Shown piece by piece: positions 36,425 through 45,341 of a stretch of 64,000 nt of DNA. The DNA is taken from contig NC_015164.1 in the NCBI RefSeq assembly GCF_000190575.1, positions 1,364,001-1,428,000 on the forward strand. The letters are read 5' to 3'. Source of the stretch: Phocaeicola salanitronis DSM 18170 (GTDB taxonomy: Bacteria > Bacteroidota > Bacteroidia > Bacteroidales > Bacteroidaceae). The stretch's first letter is position 1; the number at the start of each line of letters is the position of its first letter. A program made the position numbers and the translations under genes. The notes beneath the pieces are model-generated. The model did no database searches and was not told where the DNA came from. It was given only the letters and a program-made list of their open reading frames with translations.

Positions 36425-37846
36425 TTAACTATTCCCTAAAATAAGGCTCACCTGCTCGGGCAAATAACCGCTCCGGATGCGCCACTCTTGCGGGTAAAGG
36501 TTATTGGCACGGTTTCCGATGTTCTTGACAAAACCCAATGCCTTTCCCCCATACCTTATTAATACATAGCCACGAGGAGCATCTGCATCCAATGCAAACG
36601 CTTCCTTCCGCAAGTAAGCTATCGCCTGCTCATAGCTTACCTCTACCGAAGGGAAAGCCGACTCATTACGGCAAACCGACATCGCCAAAGCATGTGAAGG
36701 TATTAAATCTCTCCCCTTTATCTCTGCCACCTGAATACCTGCACACACCACGCGCATCTGCGCCCGAAGCGTTTCGTAGACAGATTGATAACGGAGCGGG
36801 AATGTCGTAATCCGGTTTTGCTCCATCGTCCATACATACTGGTCGGGAGACAGAAACCAGCCTTTGACCTCTTTAGGCAAAACCGGCACTTTCTCCTTTC
36901 CACCTTTCGATTTCTTTTCCTTCCGCCCGCGACAAGCCGGAACATTTGTCTCCTCGCTCTCTCCCGACTTGCGCAAAACCACCATAAACAATCCCTCGCC
37001 TTCGGTGCGGTGAGGCAGGAAACGATAGACAGGGAAATCTTTTCCAGCCAAATTGCCGGAAATGTTCCATCCGGACTGCACTTCTACCGGAAGGATTTCC
37101 GCCCCCAGTTCCTCGGCTATCCATGCCACATTGTCCTCGTTTTCCTCACGATTGTACGTACACGTGCTGTACACCAACAACCCGCCGGGCTTCAGGCAAT
37201 GCCAGATATCACGCACAATGCGGCGCTGGCGTTGCCAACATAGCGTCACATTCTCCACACTCCACTCTTCTACCGCCACGGGGTCTTTCCGGAACATACC
37301 TTCGCCCGAACAGGGCACATCGGTCAGGATAACGTCGAACAACTCGCCCAACGGCACAAAATCCGCCGGGTCATTATTCAAGACCACCGTACTGGGATGC
37401 CCCCACTTCGTCACATTTTCCGCCAGCACCTGCACCCGGTTGCGCATCACTTCATTCGCCACCAGCAGGCTTCCTTCGGGCAAGACCGAACGTGCCAGCG
37501 TAGACTTTCCTCCCGGAGCAGCACAAAGGTCGAGCATCACCACCGGCTCGTGCACATATTGCGTCAAGACCTGCTCGAGAAACATCGAGGAAGCTTCTTG
37601 CACGTAATAGCATCCGGCATGAAACAAAGGGTCGAACGTGAATGTAGGACGGGAAGCCAAGTAATAGCCCGACCCGCACCACGGCACCTGACGCCCGCCG
37701 GCAGGCACGGCATCCGTCTTCAAACGGTTCATACGAATACTGACCGGAGGTTCCTTGGCAAGCGTTTCACGAAAAGCGGCAAACTGCCCTTCGCCCAGCA
37801 AGCCGCCCGTCCGGGTTATAAAATCGACAGGAAGATTCATAAGCAT
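36425..37846 (-). CDS. RsmF/NOL1-NOP2-type rRNA cytosine methyltransferase
   Basis: 473 residues; MNLPVDFITR may start at 37846 or at 37840. The SAM site is VMLDLCAAPGGKSTLARSVL, and the two catalytic cysteine motifs are LTDVPCSGEGMFRKDP and VYSTCTYNREENE, as in m5C methyltransferases of the RsmB/RsmF/NSUN group. The C-terminal 150 residues form a PUA-like RNA-binding part (YVLIRYGGKALGFVKNIGNR). It probably modifies 16S rRNA; the exact position is not readable from sequence. Confidence 0.9.
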   Translation of the reverse strand: MLMNLPVDFITRTGGLLGEGQFAAFRETLAKEPPVSIRMNRLKTDAVPAGGRQVPWCGSGYYLASRPTFTFDPLFHAGCYYVQEASSMFLEQVLTQYVHEPVVMLDLCAAPGGKSTLARSVLPEGSLLVANEVMRNRVQVLAENVTKWGHPSTVVLNNDPADFVPLGELFDVILTDVPCSGEGMFRKDPVAVEEWSVENVTLCWQRQRRIVRDIWHCLKPGGLLVYSTCTYNREENEDNVAWIAEELGAEILPVEVQSGWNISGNLAGKDFPVYRFLPHRTEGEGLFMVVLRKSGESEETNVPACRGRKEKKSKGGKEKVPVLPKEVKGWFLSPDQYVWTMEQNRITTFPLRYQSVYETLRAQMRVVCAGIQVAEIKGRDLIPSHALAMSVCRNESAFPSVEVSYEQAIAYLRKEAFALDADAPRGYVLIRYGGKALGFVKNIGNRANNLYPQEWRIRSGYLPEQVSLILGNS

Positions 37847-37929
37847 CTATTCTAATAATGAACGGCAAATTTAAACAAAAATCGCGAGATTATCCTCAAT
37901 ACCGGAGAGGATTCAAGCATGCGTTTTGA

Positions 37930-38009
37930 CGAACATAAGTGAGTCGGCCGTTTCACATAAGTAACTCGGGCGTTTCACCTAAGTGAGTCAGCCCTCTCAC
38001 TTATGTTCG
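37930..38009. repeat. three 22-bp tandem repeats inside a 14-bp inverted repeat
   Basis: Units at 37933-37954, 37955-37976 and 37977-37998 follow the pattern aCmTAAGTgAgTCgGcCgTTTC. Outer arms CGAACATAAGTGAG (37930-37943) and CTCACTTATGTTCG (37996-38009) are perfectly inverted. It lies just upstream of the thyA promoter, and the adjacent methyltransferase gene points the other way. Confidence 0.65.
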
Positions 38010-38046
38010 TTTGCGAGAGCTTTTGGGCAATCTTTGAAAAAGAATG

Positions 38047-38078
38047 TTTGCGCATTCGGCCGAATCTGATTACCTTTG
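38047..38078 (+). promoter_or_regulatory. thyA promoter
   Basis: TTTG (38047-38050), 20-bp spacer, TACCTTTG (38071-38078), 27 bp before the chosen ATG; it rules out the longer upstream reading of thyA. Confidence 0.85.
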
Positions 38079-38105
38079 CCCAAATTTCAAGCAAACACGA
38101 CAAGA

Positions 38106-38900
38106 ATGAAACAATACTTAGACCTACTCAGACGCATCCGCACCGAAGGCGTGCAAAAGCATGACCGTACGGGAACGGGCACCATCAGCATATTCGGACA
38201 CCAAATGCGCTTCAACCTTGCGGACGGATTCCCGCTGGTGACTACCAAGAAACTGCATCTCAAGTCCATCATCCACGAACTGCTTTGGATGTTGAGCGGA
38301 GACACCAACGTGCATTACCTGCAAGAAAACGGCGTGCGCATCTGGAACGAATGGGCGGACGCGGACGGAAACTTAGGACACATCTACGGATACCAATGGC
38401 GCTCATGGCCCGATTACGAAGGAGGGGTTATCGACCAGATAGCGGAAGCCGTAGAGACCATCAGACACAATCCCGACTCGCGGAGGATTATCGTCAACGC
38501 ATGGAACGTGGCGGACCTGAAAAACATGAACCTGCCGCCTTGCCACATGTTCTTCCAATTTTACGTGGCGGACGGAAAGCTGAGCCTGCAAATGTACCAG
38601 CGCAGTGCCGATTGTTTCCTGGGCGTACCGTTCAACATCGCCTCGTATGCCCTCCTGCTCCAAATGATGGCGCAAGTGACGGGACTGGAAGCCGGCGAGT
38701 TCATCCATACGTTAGGCGACGCGCACATCTACCTGAACCACTTGGAACAAGTAGACCTGCAACTGACCCGTGAGCCTCGCCCGCTCCCGAAAATGAGATT
38801 GAACCCGGACGTAAAGGACATCTTCGGCTTCAAATATGAAGACTTCGAACTGACCGACTACAATCCGTGGCCGCATATCGCAGGAAAAGTATCTGTATAA
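38106..38900 (+). CDS. thyA: thymidylate synthase
   Basis: 264 residues, the standard short ThyA length, from the ATG at 38106. It shows [20 protein letters not shown], the [14 protein letters not shown] segment, the catalytic cysteine in [12 protein letters not shown], and [20 protein letters not shown]. It makes dTMP from dUMP with methylene-tetrahydrofolate, producing dihydrofolate. It is followed 84 bp later by folA, which recycles that dihydrofolate, with a CACAGATT hairpin between them. Confidence 0.98.
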   Translation: MKQYLDLLRRIRTEGVQKHDRTGTGTISIFGHQMRFNLADGFPLVTTKKLHLKSIIHELLWMLSGDTNVHYLQENGVRIWNEWADADGNLGHIYGYQWRSWPDYEGGVIDQIAEAVETIRHNPDSRRIIVNAWNVADLKNMNLPPCHMFFQFYVADGKLSLQMYQRSADCFLGVPFNIASYALLLQMMAQVTGLEAGEFIHTLGDAHIYLNHLEQVDLQLTREPRPLPKMRLNPDVKDIFGFKYEDFELTDYNPWPHIAGKVSV

Positions 38901-38908
38901 TAGAACTC

Positions 38909-38964
38909 ACCACAGATTACACAGATTTTATAAATTAATGATTTTAATCTGTGTAATCTGTGGT
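38909..38964. repeat. CACAGATT-type hairpin
   Basis: Perfect 19-bp arms ACCACAGATTACACAGATT and AATCTGTGTAATCTGTGGT around an 18-bp A/T loop, between thyA and folA. An RNA copy would form a stable hairpin that may protect or end the thyA message. Confidence 0.85.
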
Positions 38965-38984
38965 AAAAAAAACATCAACCAACC

Positions 38985-39470
38985 ATGATTACCATCATCG
39001 CCGCTATCAACAAAAACCGGGGACTCGGTTTCGAGAACAAATTGCTTTATTGGTTGCCCAATGACCTGAAACGCTTCAAGGCATTGACCACGGGACACAC
39101 CATCATTATGGGACGAAAGACTTTCGAATCGTTTCCGAAAGGGGCATTGCCCAACCGGAGAAACATCGTACTAAGCAAAGGTGACCACAACTTTCCGGGT
39201 GCCGAATGCTTTCACTCGCTGGAAGAAGCCCTGATGCATTGCGGCAAAGAAGAAGACATATATATTATAGGTGGAGCCGGCTTGTATGCCGAAGCCCTGG
39301 CTATCGCCGACCGGCTTTGCCTGACCGAAATAGAAGACGACAAGAAAGAAGCGGACGTATTCTTTCCGGAAATCGACACGACCCACTGGAAAGTGGTGAA
39401 CCGGGAAACGCATTCCGTTGACGAAAAGCATGCCTATGCATACAGTTTCGTAGATTATGAGAAAGGTTAA
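38985..39470 (+). CDS. folA: dihydrofolate reductase
   Basis: 161 residues. It begins MITIIAAINKNRGLGFENKL, followed by LPNDLKRFKALTTGHTIIMG, GRKTFESFPKGALPNRRNIV and IYIIGGAGLYAEAL, the NADPH and folate-site motifs of FolA. It reduces dihydrofolate to tetrahydrofolate. The pairing with thyA is metabolic as well as positional. Confidence 0.97.
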   Translation: MITIIAAINKNRGLGFENKLLYWLPNDLKRFKALTTGHTIIMGRKTFESFPKGALPNRRNIVLSKGDHNFPGAECFHSLEEALMHCGKEEDIYIIGGAGLYAEALAIADRLCLTEIEDDKKEADVFFPEIDTTHWKVVNRETHSVDEKHAYAYSFVDYEKG

Positions 39471-39540
39471 CTTGCCATAGAGGACACAGAGGATGAAAAG
39501 TCATTTGATAATACCAACTCAAAATCTATGACCATGAAGT

Positions 39541-40500
39541 TTATTCCGGCTTGTTCTCCTTTTTCTCTGTATAATAGTTCAACATGTTTTGGGCAAAGTT
39601 GCGCATCTCATCACGTACAGATTCCGGCCCCAACACTTCCACTTGGTCGCCTTGGGCAAGCACCAGTTGGTAGAAGTCAAACGTCGGTTTCAGGTGATAT
39701 TCAAAGAAAGTCGATTCGTCATCACTTCCAATCTCACGCTGTGATTCATGCAGGGGCAATGTGCGCAGATAGTCTGCAAAACCATTGTATGCCCGAAGAA
39801 CAATCTTTTGAGGCGATTCGTTAGAGGTGATGACACCGCAACACCCTTCGAAATAGCTGTGTACATCAAAGTTCTTCTTCATCTTGAACGTTTTGCCCGT
39901 ATCTTGGATGTCTGAAATACGGTCGAGGGCATAAACCAGATACACATCACTTGGCTTGATGCCTCGTTCTTTATTCCGCTTGGAGTAATAAGGACTGCGT
40001 GCCAACACATACCAACGTCGTTTCACAACTTTCAGGAAGTAAGGCTCAATGTCAAAAGTACTGGGGTCAGGTTTGCCGAAGCCTTGGTGTGTAATATTTA
40101 ACACATGGTTACGCCGCATGGCATCCGCAATGCAGGTCAGCCAAGTCTGCCCCGAAGGGATTTCTTCAAAGATAATCCGGTCTTCCAACTTTTCGTCTGC
40201 TTGTATCTGGTTCAATGTGGCATATGAACTGATGAGCCAACTGCGCAGATTATTGCCCTCTATGCGTTCCGGTTCGTCAATATAATAACGGTATCCGTCC
40301 TTCCGGTCACATTCTATATATACATCAAAAATGTCTTTGATGGCTTTCTTGTGGTTATGAAAGGTCTTCAAAGGCAGTTCTTCACCATAGCCCAACCCGC
40401 TTTCCTGCCAAAGTTCGTTGATTTCCTCAAACGTCAGCCGTTTGTATCTAAGCAGAATGTCCATCAGCCATACGTATCGTCCAAAAAGATTTGCTGCCAT
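39541..40500 (-). CDS. WYL-domain transcriptional regulator
   Basis: 319 residues. The N-terminal winged-helix part (LMDILLRYKRLTFEEINELW, LKTFHNHKKAIKDIFD) is followed by the WYL domain (LNITHQGFGKPDPSTFDIEP, FLKVVKRRWYVLARSPY) and a C-terminal WCX-like extension (IVLRAYNGFADYLRTLP). WYL proteins sense nucleic-acid-related ligands and often control defence or repair genes. It diverges from rtcB across 148 bp, the usual arrangement of a dedicated regulator. Confidence 0.85.
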   Translation of the reverse strand: MAANLFGRYVWLMDILLRYKRLTFEEINELWQESGLGYGEELPLKTFHNHKKAIKDIFDVYIECDRKDGYRYYIDEPERIEGNNLRSWLISSYATLNQIQADEKLEDRIIFEEIPSGQTWLTCIADAMRRNHVLNITHQGFGKPDPSTFDIEPYFLKVVKRRWYVLARSPYYSKRNKERGIKPSDVYLVYALDRISDIQDTGKTFKMKKNFDVHSYFEGCCGVITSNESPQKIVLRAYNGFADYLRTLPLHESQREIGSDDESTFFEYHLKPTFDFYQLVLAQGDQVEVLGPESVRDEMRNFAQNMLNYYTEKKENKPE

Positions 40501-40611
40501 ATTGCTGTCATTTAATGGTTATGCCACAAAGTTACATATTTTCTTGTGCCAAAATAAAGCATTGGTCCGATTTTTCATTGCTTGTGCTTCAATCCGGCAT
40601 AGGCTACCCGT

Positions 40612-40619
40612 TATCTTTG
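40612..40619 (+). promoter_or_regulatory. -7 box of rtcB
   Basis: TATCTTTG, 29 bp before the ATG at 40649. A leftward TAACTTTG (40527-40534) may serve the WYL gene. The space between is the likely regulator site. Confidence 0.6.
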
Positions 40620-40648
40620 TGCTTGCTAATCACCAAAATGAAAGAACA

Positions 40649-41914
40649 ATGAGAACCATTCAGAATCACGACGTGAAGATATTCACGGACAACATCGAGG
40701 CTACTGCCATTGAGCAAATAGAGCGGTTGCTGACTATCCCAGTGTTCAGCGATTGCAAAATCCGCATCATGCCCGACGTACATGCCGGAGCCGGATGTGT
40801 CATCGGCTTTACGGGTAATCTGGGCGACAAGGTTATCCCCAATATTGTAGGGGTGGACATCGGTTGCGGCATCCTGGTACAACCGTTTGCCTGCATGAAA
40901 GAGATAAATTACCATGCCTTGAACGAGTTTATCTTACACCACATTCCCTCCGGACGCAATTATCGGGACAATCGCTATGCCCCGCTTCCACAAAAGTATA
41001 TGGATGCCTACCGTGAGAGCAAAGACCTAATCAAGCAGTTGCGTAGCTACCGGGAACTGAAAGAAACCAAACGCCTCAACCTTTCCATCGGTTCGCTGGG
41101 CGGAGGCAACCATTTCATCGAATTAAACAAGGATGAAAACGACCTATTTTATTTAGTTGTACATACCGGAAGCCGTAATCTGGGCAAGCAAGTGGCGCAA
41201 ATTTATCAGCAATTGGCCGTAAAGTGCCAATCCGGCTGGGCAGAACTGATGGAAGAACAGAATCACCTGATTGCAGCATACAAGCAAGCCGGACGGAAAG
41301 ACGAGTTACAGGACGTTATCCGCGAACTGCACAATTCATTCAAGATGCGCAAACCCGCCATACCTGCTGATTTATCCTATCTGGAAGGCACTTATCGGGA
41401 GGACTACCTGCACGACATGCGCCTTTGCCAGCAATGGGCGAAGATAAACCGCCGCATGATTACAGGACTCATCATGGATTACCTGATTACGCAGGGAGTC
41501 ACCGAAAAACAAGATACCGGACTCCTATTTGAAAGTGTCCACAACTACATCAGCGATGATAACCTCATCCGCAAAGGAGCTATCGCTGCCCGTACCGGAG
41601 AGAAATGTATCATTCCGCTGAACATGCGCGACGGTTCCCTCATCTGCATCGGCAAGGGCAATGAAGACTGGAACTCTTCAGCCCCGCATGGTGCAGGCCG
41701 CATCATGAGCCGAAGCCAAGCCTTTAAAGAAATCAGTATAGACGACTATGCCCGATCCATGCAGAATATCTATACAGAATGCGTGAACGAAGACACTAAA
41801 GACGAATCCCCTATGGTATACAAACCAAAAGAGGAGATTATTCAAAACATCAGTGATACGGTGTCGGTGGTAAATGTGATAAAACCGGTGTATAACTTTA
41901 AGGCAGCGGAGTAA
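40649..41914 (+). CDS. rtcB: RtcB-type RNA ligase
   Basis: 421 residues from the ATG at 40649 (MRTIQNHDVKIFTDNIEATA); the longer frame overlaps the divergent WYL gene and the promoter. Mn/GTP-site motifs are visible: IMPDVHAGAGCVIGFTG, IVGVDIGCGILVQPF, SIGSLGGGNHFIEL, YLVVHTGSRNLGKQVA, and a C-terminal SSAPHGAGRIMSRSQAF with the guanylylated histidine. RtcB joins 2',3'-cyclic phosphate RNA ends to 5'-OH ends. It is probably controlled by the WYL protein. Confidence 0.95.
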   Translation: MRTIQNHDVKIFTDNIEATAIEQIERLLTIPVFSDCKIRIMPDVHAGAGCVIGFTGNLGDKVIPNIVGVDIGCGILVQPFACMKEINYHALNEFILHHIPSGRNYRDNRYAPLPQKYMDAYRESKDLIKQLRSYRELKETKRLNLSIGSLGGGNHFIELNKDENDLFYLVVHTGSRNLGKQVAQIYQQLAVKCQSGWAELMEEQNHLIAAYKQAGRKDELQDVIRELHNSFKMRKPAIPADLSYLEGTYREDYLHDMRLCQQWAKINRRMITGLIMDYLITQGVTEKQDTGLLFESVHNYISDDNLIRKGAIAARTGEKCIIPLNMRDGSLICIGKGNEDWNSSAPHGAGRIMSRSQAFKEISIDDYARSMQNIYTECVNEDTKDESPMVYKPKEEIIQNISDTVSVVNVIKPVYNFKAAE

Positions 41915-41959
41915 TTAAGAATTATAATGATAAAAATTTAACATTATGATTACGGAAAT

Positions 41960-42156
41960 TAAGAAGCTGTTTTGAATTTATCGTGCGATGATTTGGGATG
42001 AGTTTTTGAGGCATTTCCGCTTGTGTGATGAGGAAGATAGCGGGCTATCTGACGAAGAACAGGAGCGAAAAGGACCAAAAAATCGCCCAAAGCACACACG
42101 AAAACGGATACATCAAGCCAAGAAAAACTTTTTGGAGAAATTCAAAACAGCTTCTA
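41960..42156. mobile_element. MITE-A copy 2
   Basis: About 197 bp, almost identical to 23138-23334, with ends AAGAAGCTGTTTTGAATTT and AAATTCAAAACAGCTT. The inner frame beginning MIWDEFLRHFRLCDEEDSGL is repeat-derived and not counted as a gene. Confidence 0.8.
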
Positions 42157-42323
42157 AATTCTATTCAGATTCTTCTTTTGACGTAAGTGGTTCCATGGAA
42201 ACAAAACAAATTAAGTTAGAAGGGAGATGTGAATAAACTTGAGAAGTGTGAGAGTTGTGAAACGAAGATAAAATTCAAATTAACTCAGAACAAGCCAATT
42301 GTTCTGCATAAAAACTTAAAGAT

Positions 42324-42734
42324 ATGAGTATTACAAGTATTGAGATTAAATTTTCTAAGGTTGGAATTAATCGCATAGATCAGCCGCGCAAAGTGAATTA
42401 TATCCCTGTTGCAGTATTGCAGTTTGACAATTTGCCAAAGAAAAAAAGGATATATCTTGATGGCCTTTTGTCTGACAAGAAGTCTGTCAAACAGGTTCTT
42501 GCAGGCGAGACGTTTATAGCGCTCAAAATAGATGATGACTTTATTGTCTATGATTTGGAAGGAAGTCGTCAAGGACAAGTCTCTGCCAAAGAATATGGAG
42601 AACTGATTCAAGTAAACGAAAATAGTTTTATACTCTGTAAGGATAGAACGGTTACATGGATAAATGATTGTGGAAAAGTCATCCAGTCGAGAGAACTTTC
42701 TGACGAAGAATACGAGAACATTCATGAAAAATGA
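42324..42734 (+). CDS. unknown small protein, 136 residues
   Basis: Beta-rich composition with two blocks that look like tandem strands (YIPVAVLQFDNLPKKKRIYL; FIALKIDDDFIVYDLEGSRQ). No signal, membrane segment or known motif. The gene lies between MITE-A and the rtcB 3' remnant and is more A/T-rich than rtcB. It starts at ATG 42324 after an A/T-rich leader. A real gene seems likely from its clean length; function unknown. Confidence 0.5.
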   Translation: MSITSIEIKFSKVGINRIDQPRKVNYIPVAVLQFDNLPKKKRIYLDGLLSDKKSVKQVLAGETFIALKIDDDFIVYDLEGSRQGQVSAKEYGELIQVNENSFILCKDRTVTWINDCGKVIQSRELSDEEYENIHEK

Positions 42735-42795
42735 AACATCCTATGTCCAACGATGAGTCAATATAACACTAAGGAGCAGCCACCTTACTTACACA

Positions 42796-42861
42796 GCAGA
42801 TAATACAATGTCGTTGGTGAATGTGATTAAACCGATGTATAACTTTAAGGCGGCGGAGTAA
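42796..42861 (+). pseudogene. second rtcB 3' end (remnant)
   Basis: Encodes MSLVNVIKPMYNFKAAE and a stop, matching the C-terminus of the intact RtcB (VSVVNVIKPVYNFKAAE at 41864-41914) with synonymous differences. No upstream rtcB body is present. It marks either a lost second rtcB gene or a duplication made when the block 41915-42795 was inserted. Confidence 0.65.
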
Positions 42862-43058
42862 AGCAAAGCGGTTTGTGATATTGTCTCCGATTTATTTTGC
42901 AATTCAAAAATGCTTTGTAACTTTAAGGCGTAACAAAAAAGTTAACGAGTTAAAAGATAAATTTAGAGACATATTACATAACTAATAGACGATTATTCGA
43001 TTCGCTTAAATTCTGGTACTATTTGAATAGAACGAGTATAAACTTTAAATTTTTAACC

Positions 43059-44210
43059 ATGAGCGTAACGTTTAAAGAATTATCTGAATGGCTTTCTCAA
43101 GAGAATATTCAGATACCGGAAAAACAAAAACAAGAAAAGACCTTTATGGACATTGCTGGCATAAGTCGACTTGAAAACCACTGGTCAGATATTTACGCCT
43201 ATTTCTTTAATCCTAAAGAAAAACACGGTTTAGGACATTTGTTTATTAAAACTCTTAATACTTTGATTGCTGAAAAAACAGGCAAAGCAGAATTGTCCAT
43301 GGAAAAATTTTCTGTTATTCGTGAATACTCTGTTGAAGATGATAAGCGAATAGATCTGTTAATCAAGAATGAGAAAGAAGCCATTATTATTGAAAATAAG
43401 GTTTATGCAAAACTAACTAATGACCTTGACATCTACTGGAAAAGCGTACTCCAGTTAGATGAATTTAAACGTGGAGTTATTCTGTCTTTATATGAAATAA
43501 ATCCCAATAATCCTTATTATATTAACATCACGCATAAAGAATTCGCCAAAGCCATAGAAAATGCATTACCTAACTATTCACATTCATTAGCTCCAAGAGA
43601 CTTATTGATTCTACAAGATCTCATTCAAAATATTTATAATAAAACTTCACATGACATGGATACAAACGAATTAAACTTCTACTACTCAGATGATAGGCAG
43701 CGAAAGATTATTAACGAATTGTCCAAAATCCGTTCAAATATAATCCGACATATTTGTAAATCAATTGAAGATGAGAACACTGTTAATATACGATTAGCCA
43801 AAAGAGGTATTGATTTGCAAGTTAAGGCTAAAGGAAACCATAGATATACTTATTATACTTATATAGGATGTCCAAAAGAATGTTCAGAACAAATCATGCT
43901 TACATTAAAGTATAATTCATTATGGGACTTCAGTCAACAATGTCGTGTAGAGATGTATCTGGAGTTACAAGGAAACATAATGAAATATGTTGAGCAGAAT
44001 CTAAATTCACTGAAGGAAGCAGGTATTGAGCCTAATTATCATACTCCTAAAAAAGATTATTGGCATTTCCAAAAAGAAGATATTCTGTTTACAAAAGAAG
44101 ATTTACTGACTCATGACTCTATAATAGAAAAGATTGTCACTTCTATTGAGAAATCTCCACTTTACAAAAATGGATTAGAAATCATTAGACATTACAAGGG
44201 AGAAAAATAA
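43059..44210 (+). CDS. PD-(D/E)XK nuclease-family protein
   Basis: 383 residues from the ATG at 43059. The N-terminal part has LENHWSDIYAYFFNPKEKHG (about 38-57) and the nuclease core RIDLLIKNEKEAIIIENKVY with D99 and E112-N-K114, the layout of the PDDEXK_4 family found in restriction-like and defence contexts. The rest is a helical and beta domain without a named family. The stop overlaps the PLD-family gene start by one base (TAATG), so the two are co-translated. It is markedly A/T-rich. Function beyond nuclease likeness is unknown. Confidence 0.75.
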   Translation: MSVTFKELSEWLSQENIQIPEKQKQEKTFMDIAGISRLENHWSDIYAYFFNPKEKHGLGHLFIKTLNTLIAEKTGKAELSMEKFSVIREYSVEDDKRIDLLIKNEKEAIIIENKVYAKLTNDLDIYWKSVLQLDEFKRGVILSLYEINPNNPYYINITHKEFAKAIENALPNYSHSLAPRDLLILQDLIQNIYNKTSHDMDTNELNFYYSDDRQRKIINELSKIRSNIIRHICKSIEDENTVNIRLAKRGIDLQVKAKGNHRYTYYTYIGCPKECSEQIMLTLKYNSLWDFSQQCRVEMYLELQGNIMKYVEQNLNSLKEAGIEPNYHTPKKDYWHFQKEDILFTKEDLLTHDSIIEKIVTSIEKSPLYKNGLEIIRHYKGEK

Positions 44211-44722
44211 TGCTCACTTTCATCTCCAACCAAGCCCACTACACCGAAGTCCTTCAACGAGCCTGTTCGGTGAAGAAAACATTGTGGATAGGAACGGCCG
44301 ACATCAAAGACCTCTATGTGGAAACAAAGAAAGCGAAACGACCGTTCTTAGCCCTGTTAGCGGAATTGATAAAGAAAGGAGTAGAAGTGCGGCTCATTCA
44401 TGCCAAAGAACCCGGTCCGGCCTTCCGAGAGGATTTTGATAAATATCCCTTGCTCTATGACAGGCTGGAGCGGGTTCTTTGTCCACGGGTACATTTCAAG
44501 ATATTAGTATTCGATTGTGCGGAAGTCTATATCGGAAGTGCCAACCTGACCGGAGCTGGTATCGGCATGAAAGCGGAAACTACCCGCAACTTTGAGGCCG
44601 GCATCCTGACCGACCAACCCGAAATCGTAGAACAAGCCATGAACTTGTTTGATGACGTATGGATAGGGAAAATGTGCAAAACATGCAAACGTCGGATGTA
44701 TTGTGCAGACCCTATAGCTTGA
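44210..44722 (+). CDS. PLD-family nuclease-like protein
   Basis: 170 residues with one HKD motif: H95-x-K97 and D102 in VHFKILVFDCAEVYIGSANL, followed by TGAG, as in single-domain phospholipase-D nucleases that act as dimers. The C-terminus carries clustered cysteines (CKTCKRRMYC), possibly a metal site. Coupled to the PD-(D/E)XK gene upstream but with GC content nearer the chromosome, so it may be an older neighbour of rtcB. Substrate could be DNA or RNA. Confidence 0.75.
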   Translation: MLTFISNQAHYTEVLQRACSVKKTLWIGTADIKDLYVETKKAKRPFLALLAELIKKGVEVRLIHAKEPGPAFREDFDKYPLLYDRLERVLCPRVHFKILVFDCAEVYIGSANLTGAGIGMKAETTRNFEAGILTDQPEIVEQAMNLFDDVWIGKMCKTCKRRMYCADPIA

Positions 44723-44849
44723 TTTGTCAGCAAATAATATTCTCCTAAGCCGCAATATGGCACATCCCTTTCCGACCTTTGTCTACCGAAAGCAAGTTCC
44801 AACATAGAATTTGCCCAGAACTATGTTTCACATCTAAAAAATATTCGTT

Positions 44850-45050
44850 ATGATGAATCATTTGTGGCGCGTGACTGCCGTAAAGGTCACAGGGAAAGTA
44901 ACGCCGGGAATGTGGGTAGAAGTGCTGAAAAGCGGAACCAACGCACCACCCACGATCAAGGAAATCGATATGGAAGTAGAACGTAAATATGGCGTGAAAC
45001 TCCTTCCGGGTTGCAGTCTCAGCAACTTCAAGATTGAGAAGATGGGATAA
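44850..45050 (+). CDS. unknown small protein, 66 residues
   Basis: Starts MMNHLWRVTAVKVTGKVTPG and ends LPGCSLSNFKIEKMG. The mixed alpha/beta composition and codon use resemble neighbouring genes. No family is recognised. It lies 127 bp after the PLD-family gene and 69 bp before the next small gene, in the same direction. Confidence 0.55.
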   Translation: MMNHLWRVTAVKVTGKVTPGMWVEVLKSGTNAPPTIKEIDMEVERKYGVKLLPGCSLSNFKIEKMG

Positions 45051-45119
45051 GACCTGTTATCCCAGAGGAGGATGTTACTAACCGATGTCCTCCTCACCGT
45101 TCACTCAAACAGAAAAATC

Positions 45120-45341
45120 ATGACTATCAAACACATCGTCCTTCGTAAAGGTCAATATTACCTTTACGAAGATTTTGCCGAAAAACATCTGATTACGGTT
45201 TTGCCTCAAAAAGAGATTGGAGAAATGGTTGGATATAGCAACAACCATTTGCTCTGCTTACAAGGCAACCAGTACACAGTTCGTTCCCTCCAAGGAGAAG
45301 CGAAAATGTCTTTTTTCCCTACACTGACCCATATCCCATGA
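45120..45341 (+). CDS. unknown small protein, 73 residues
   Basis: From ATG 45120: MTIKHIVLRKGQYYLYEDFA and further SNNHLLCLQGNQYTVRSLQG, a beta-rich small domain. A longer reading from 45072 is less likely because the N-terminus then lacks ordered composition. Its stop overlaps the next start (ATGA), indicating translational coupling. No known family. Confidence 0.5.
   Translation: MTIKHIVLRKGQYYLYEDFAEKHLITVLPQKEIGEMVGYSNNHLLCLQGNQYTVRSLQGEAKMSFFPTLTHIP

Noticed and set aside
41988..42236. 82-codon frame starting inside MITE-A
   Set aside because: Most of it is the repeated MITE sequence, found identically elsewhere, with only a random tail.
42862..43058. Possible small gene before the PD-(D/E)XK gene
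   Set aside because: A/T-rich sequence without a frame of useful length; only the TTG-started extension of the nuclease gene, which adds 12 residues of no clear character.
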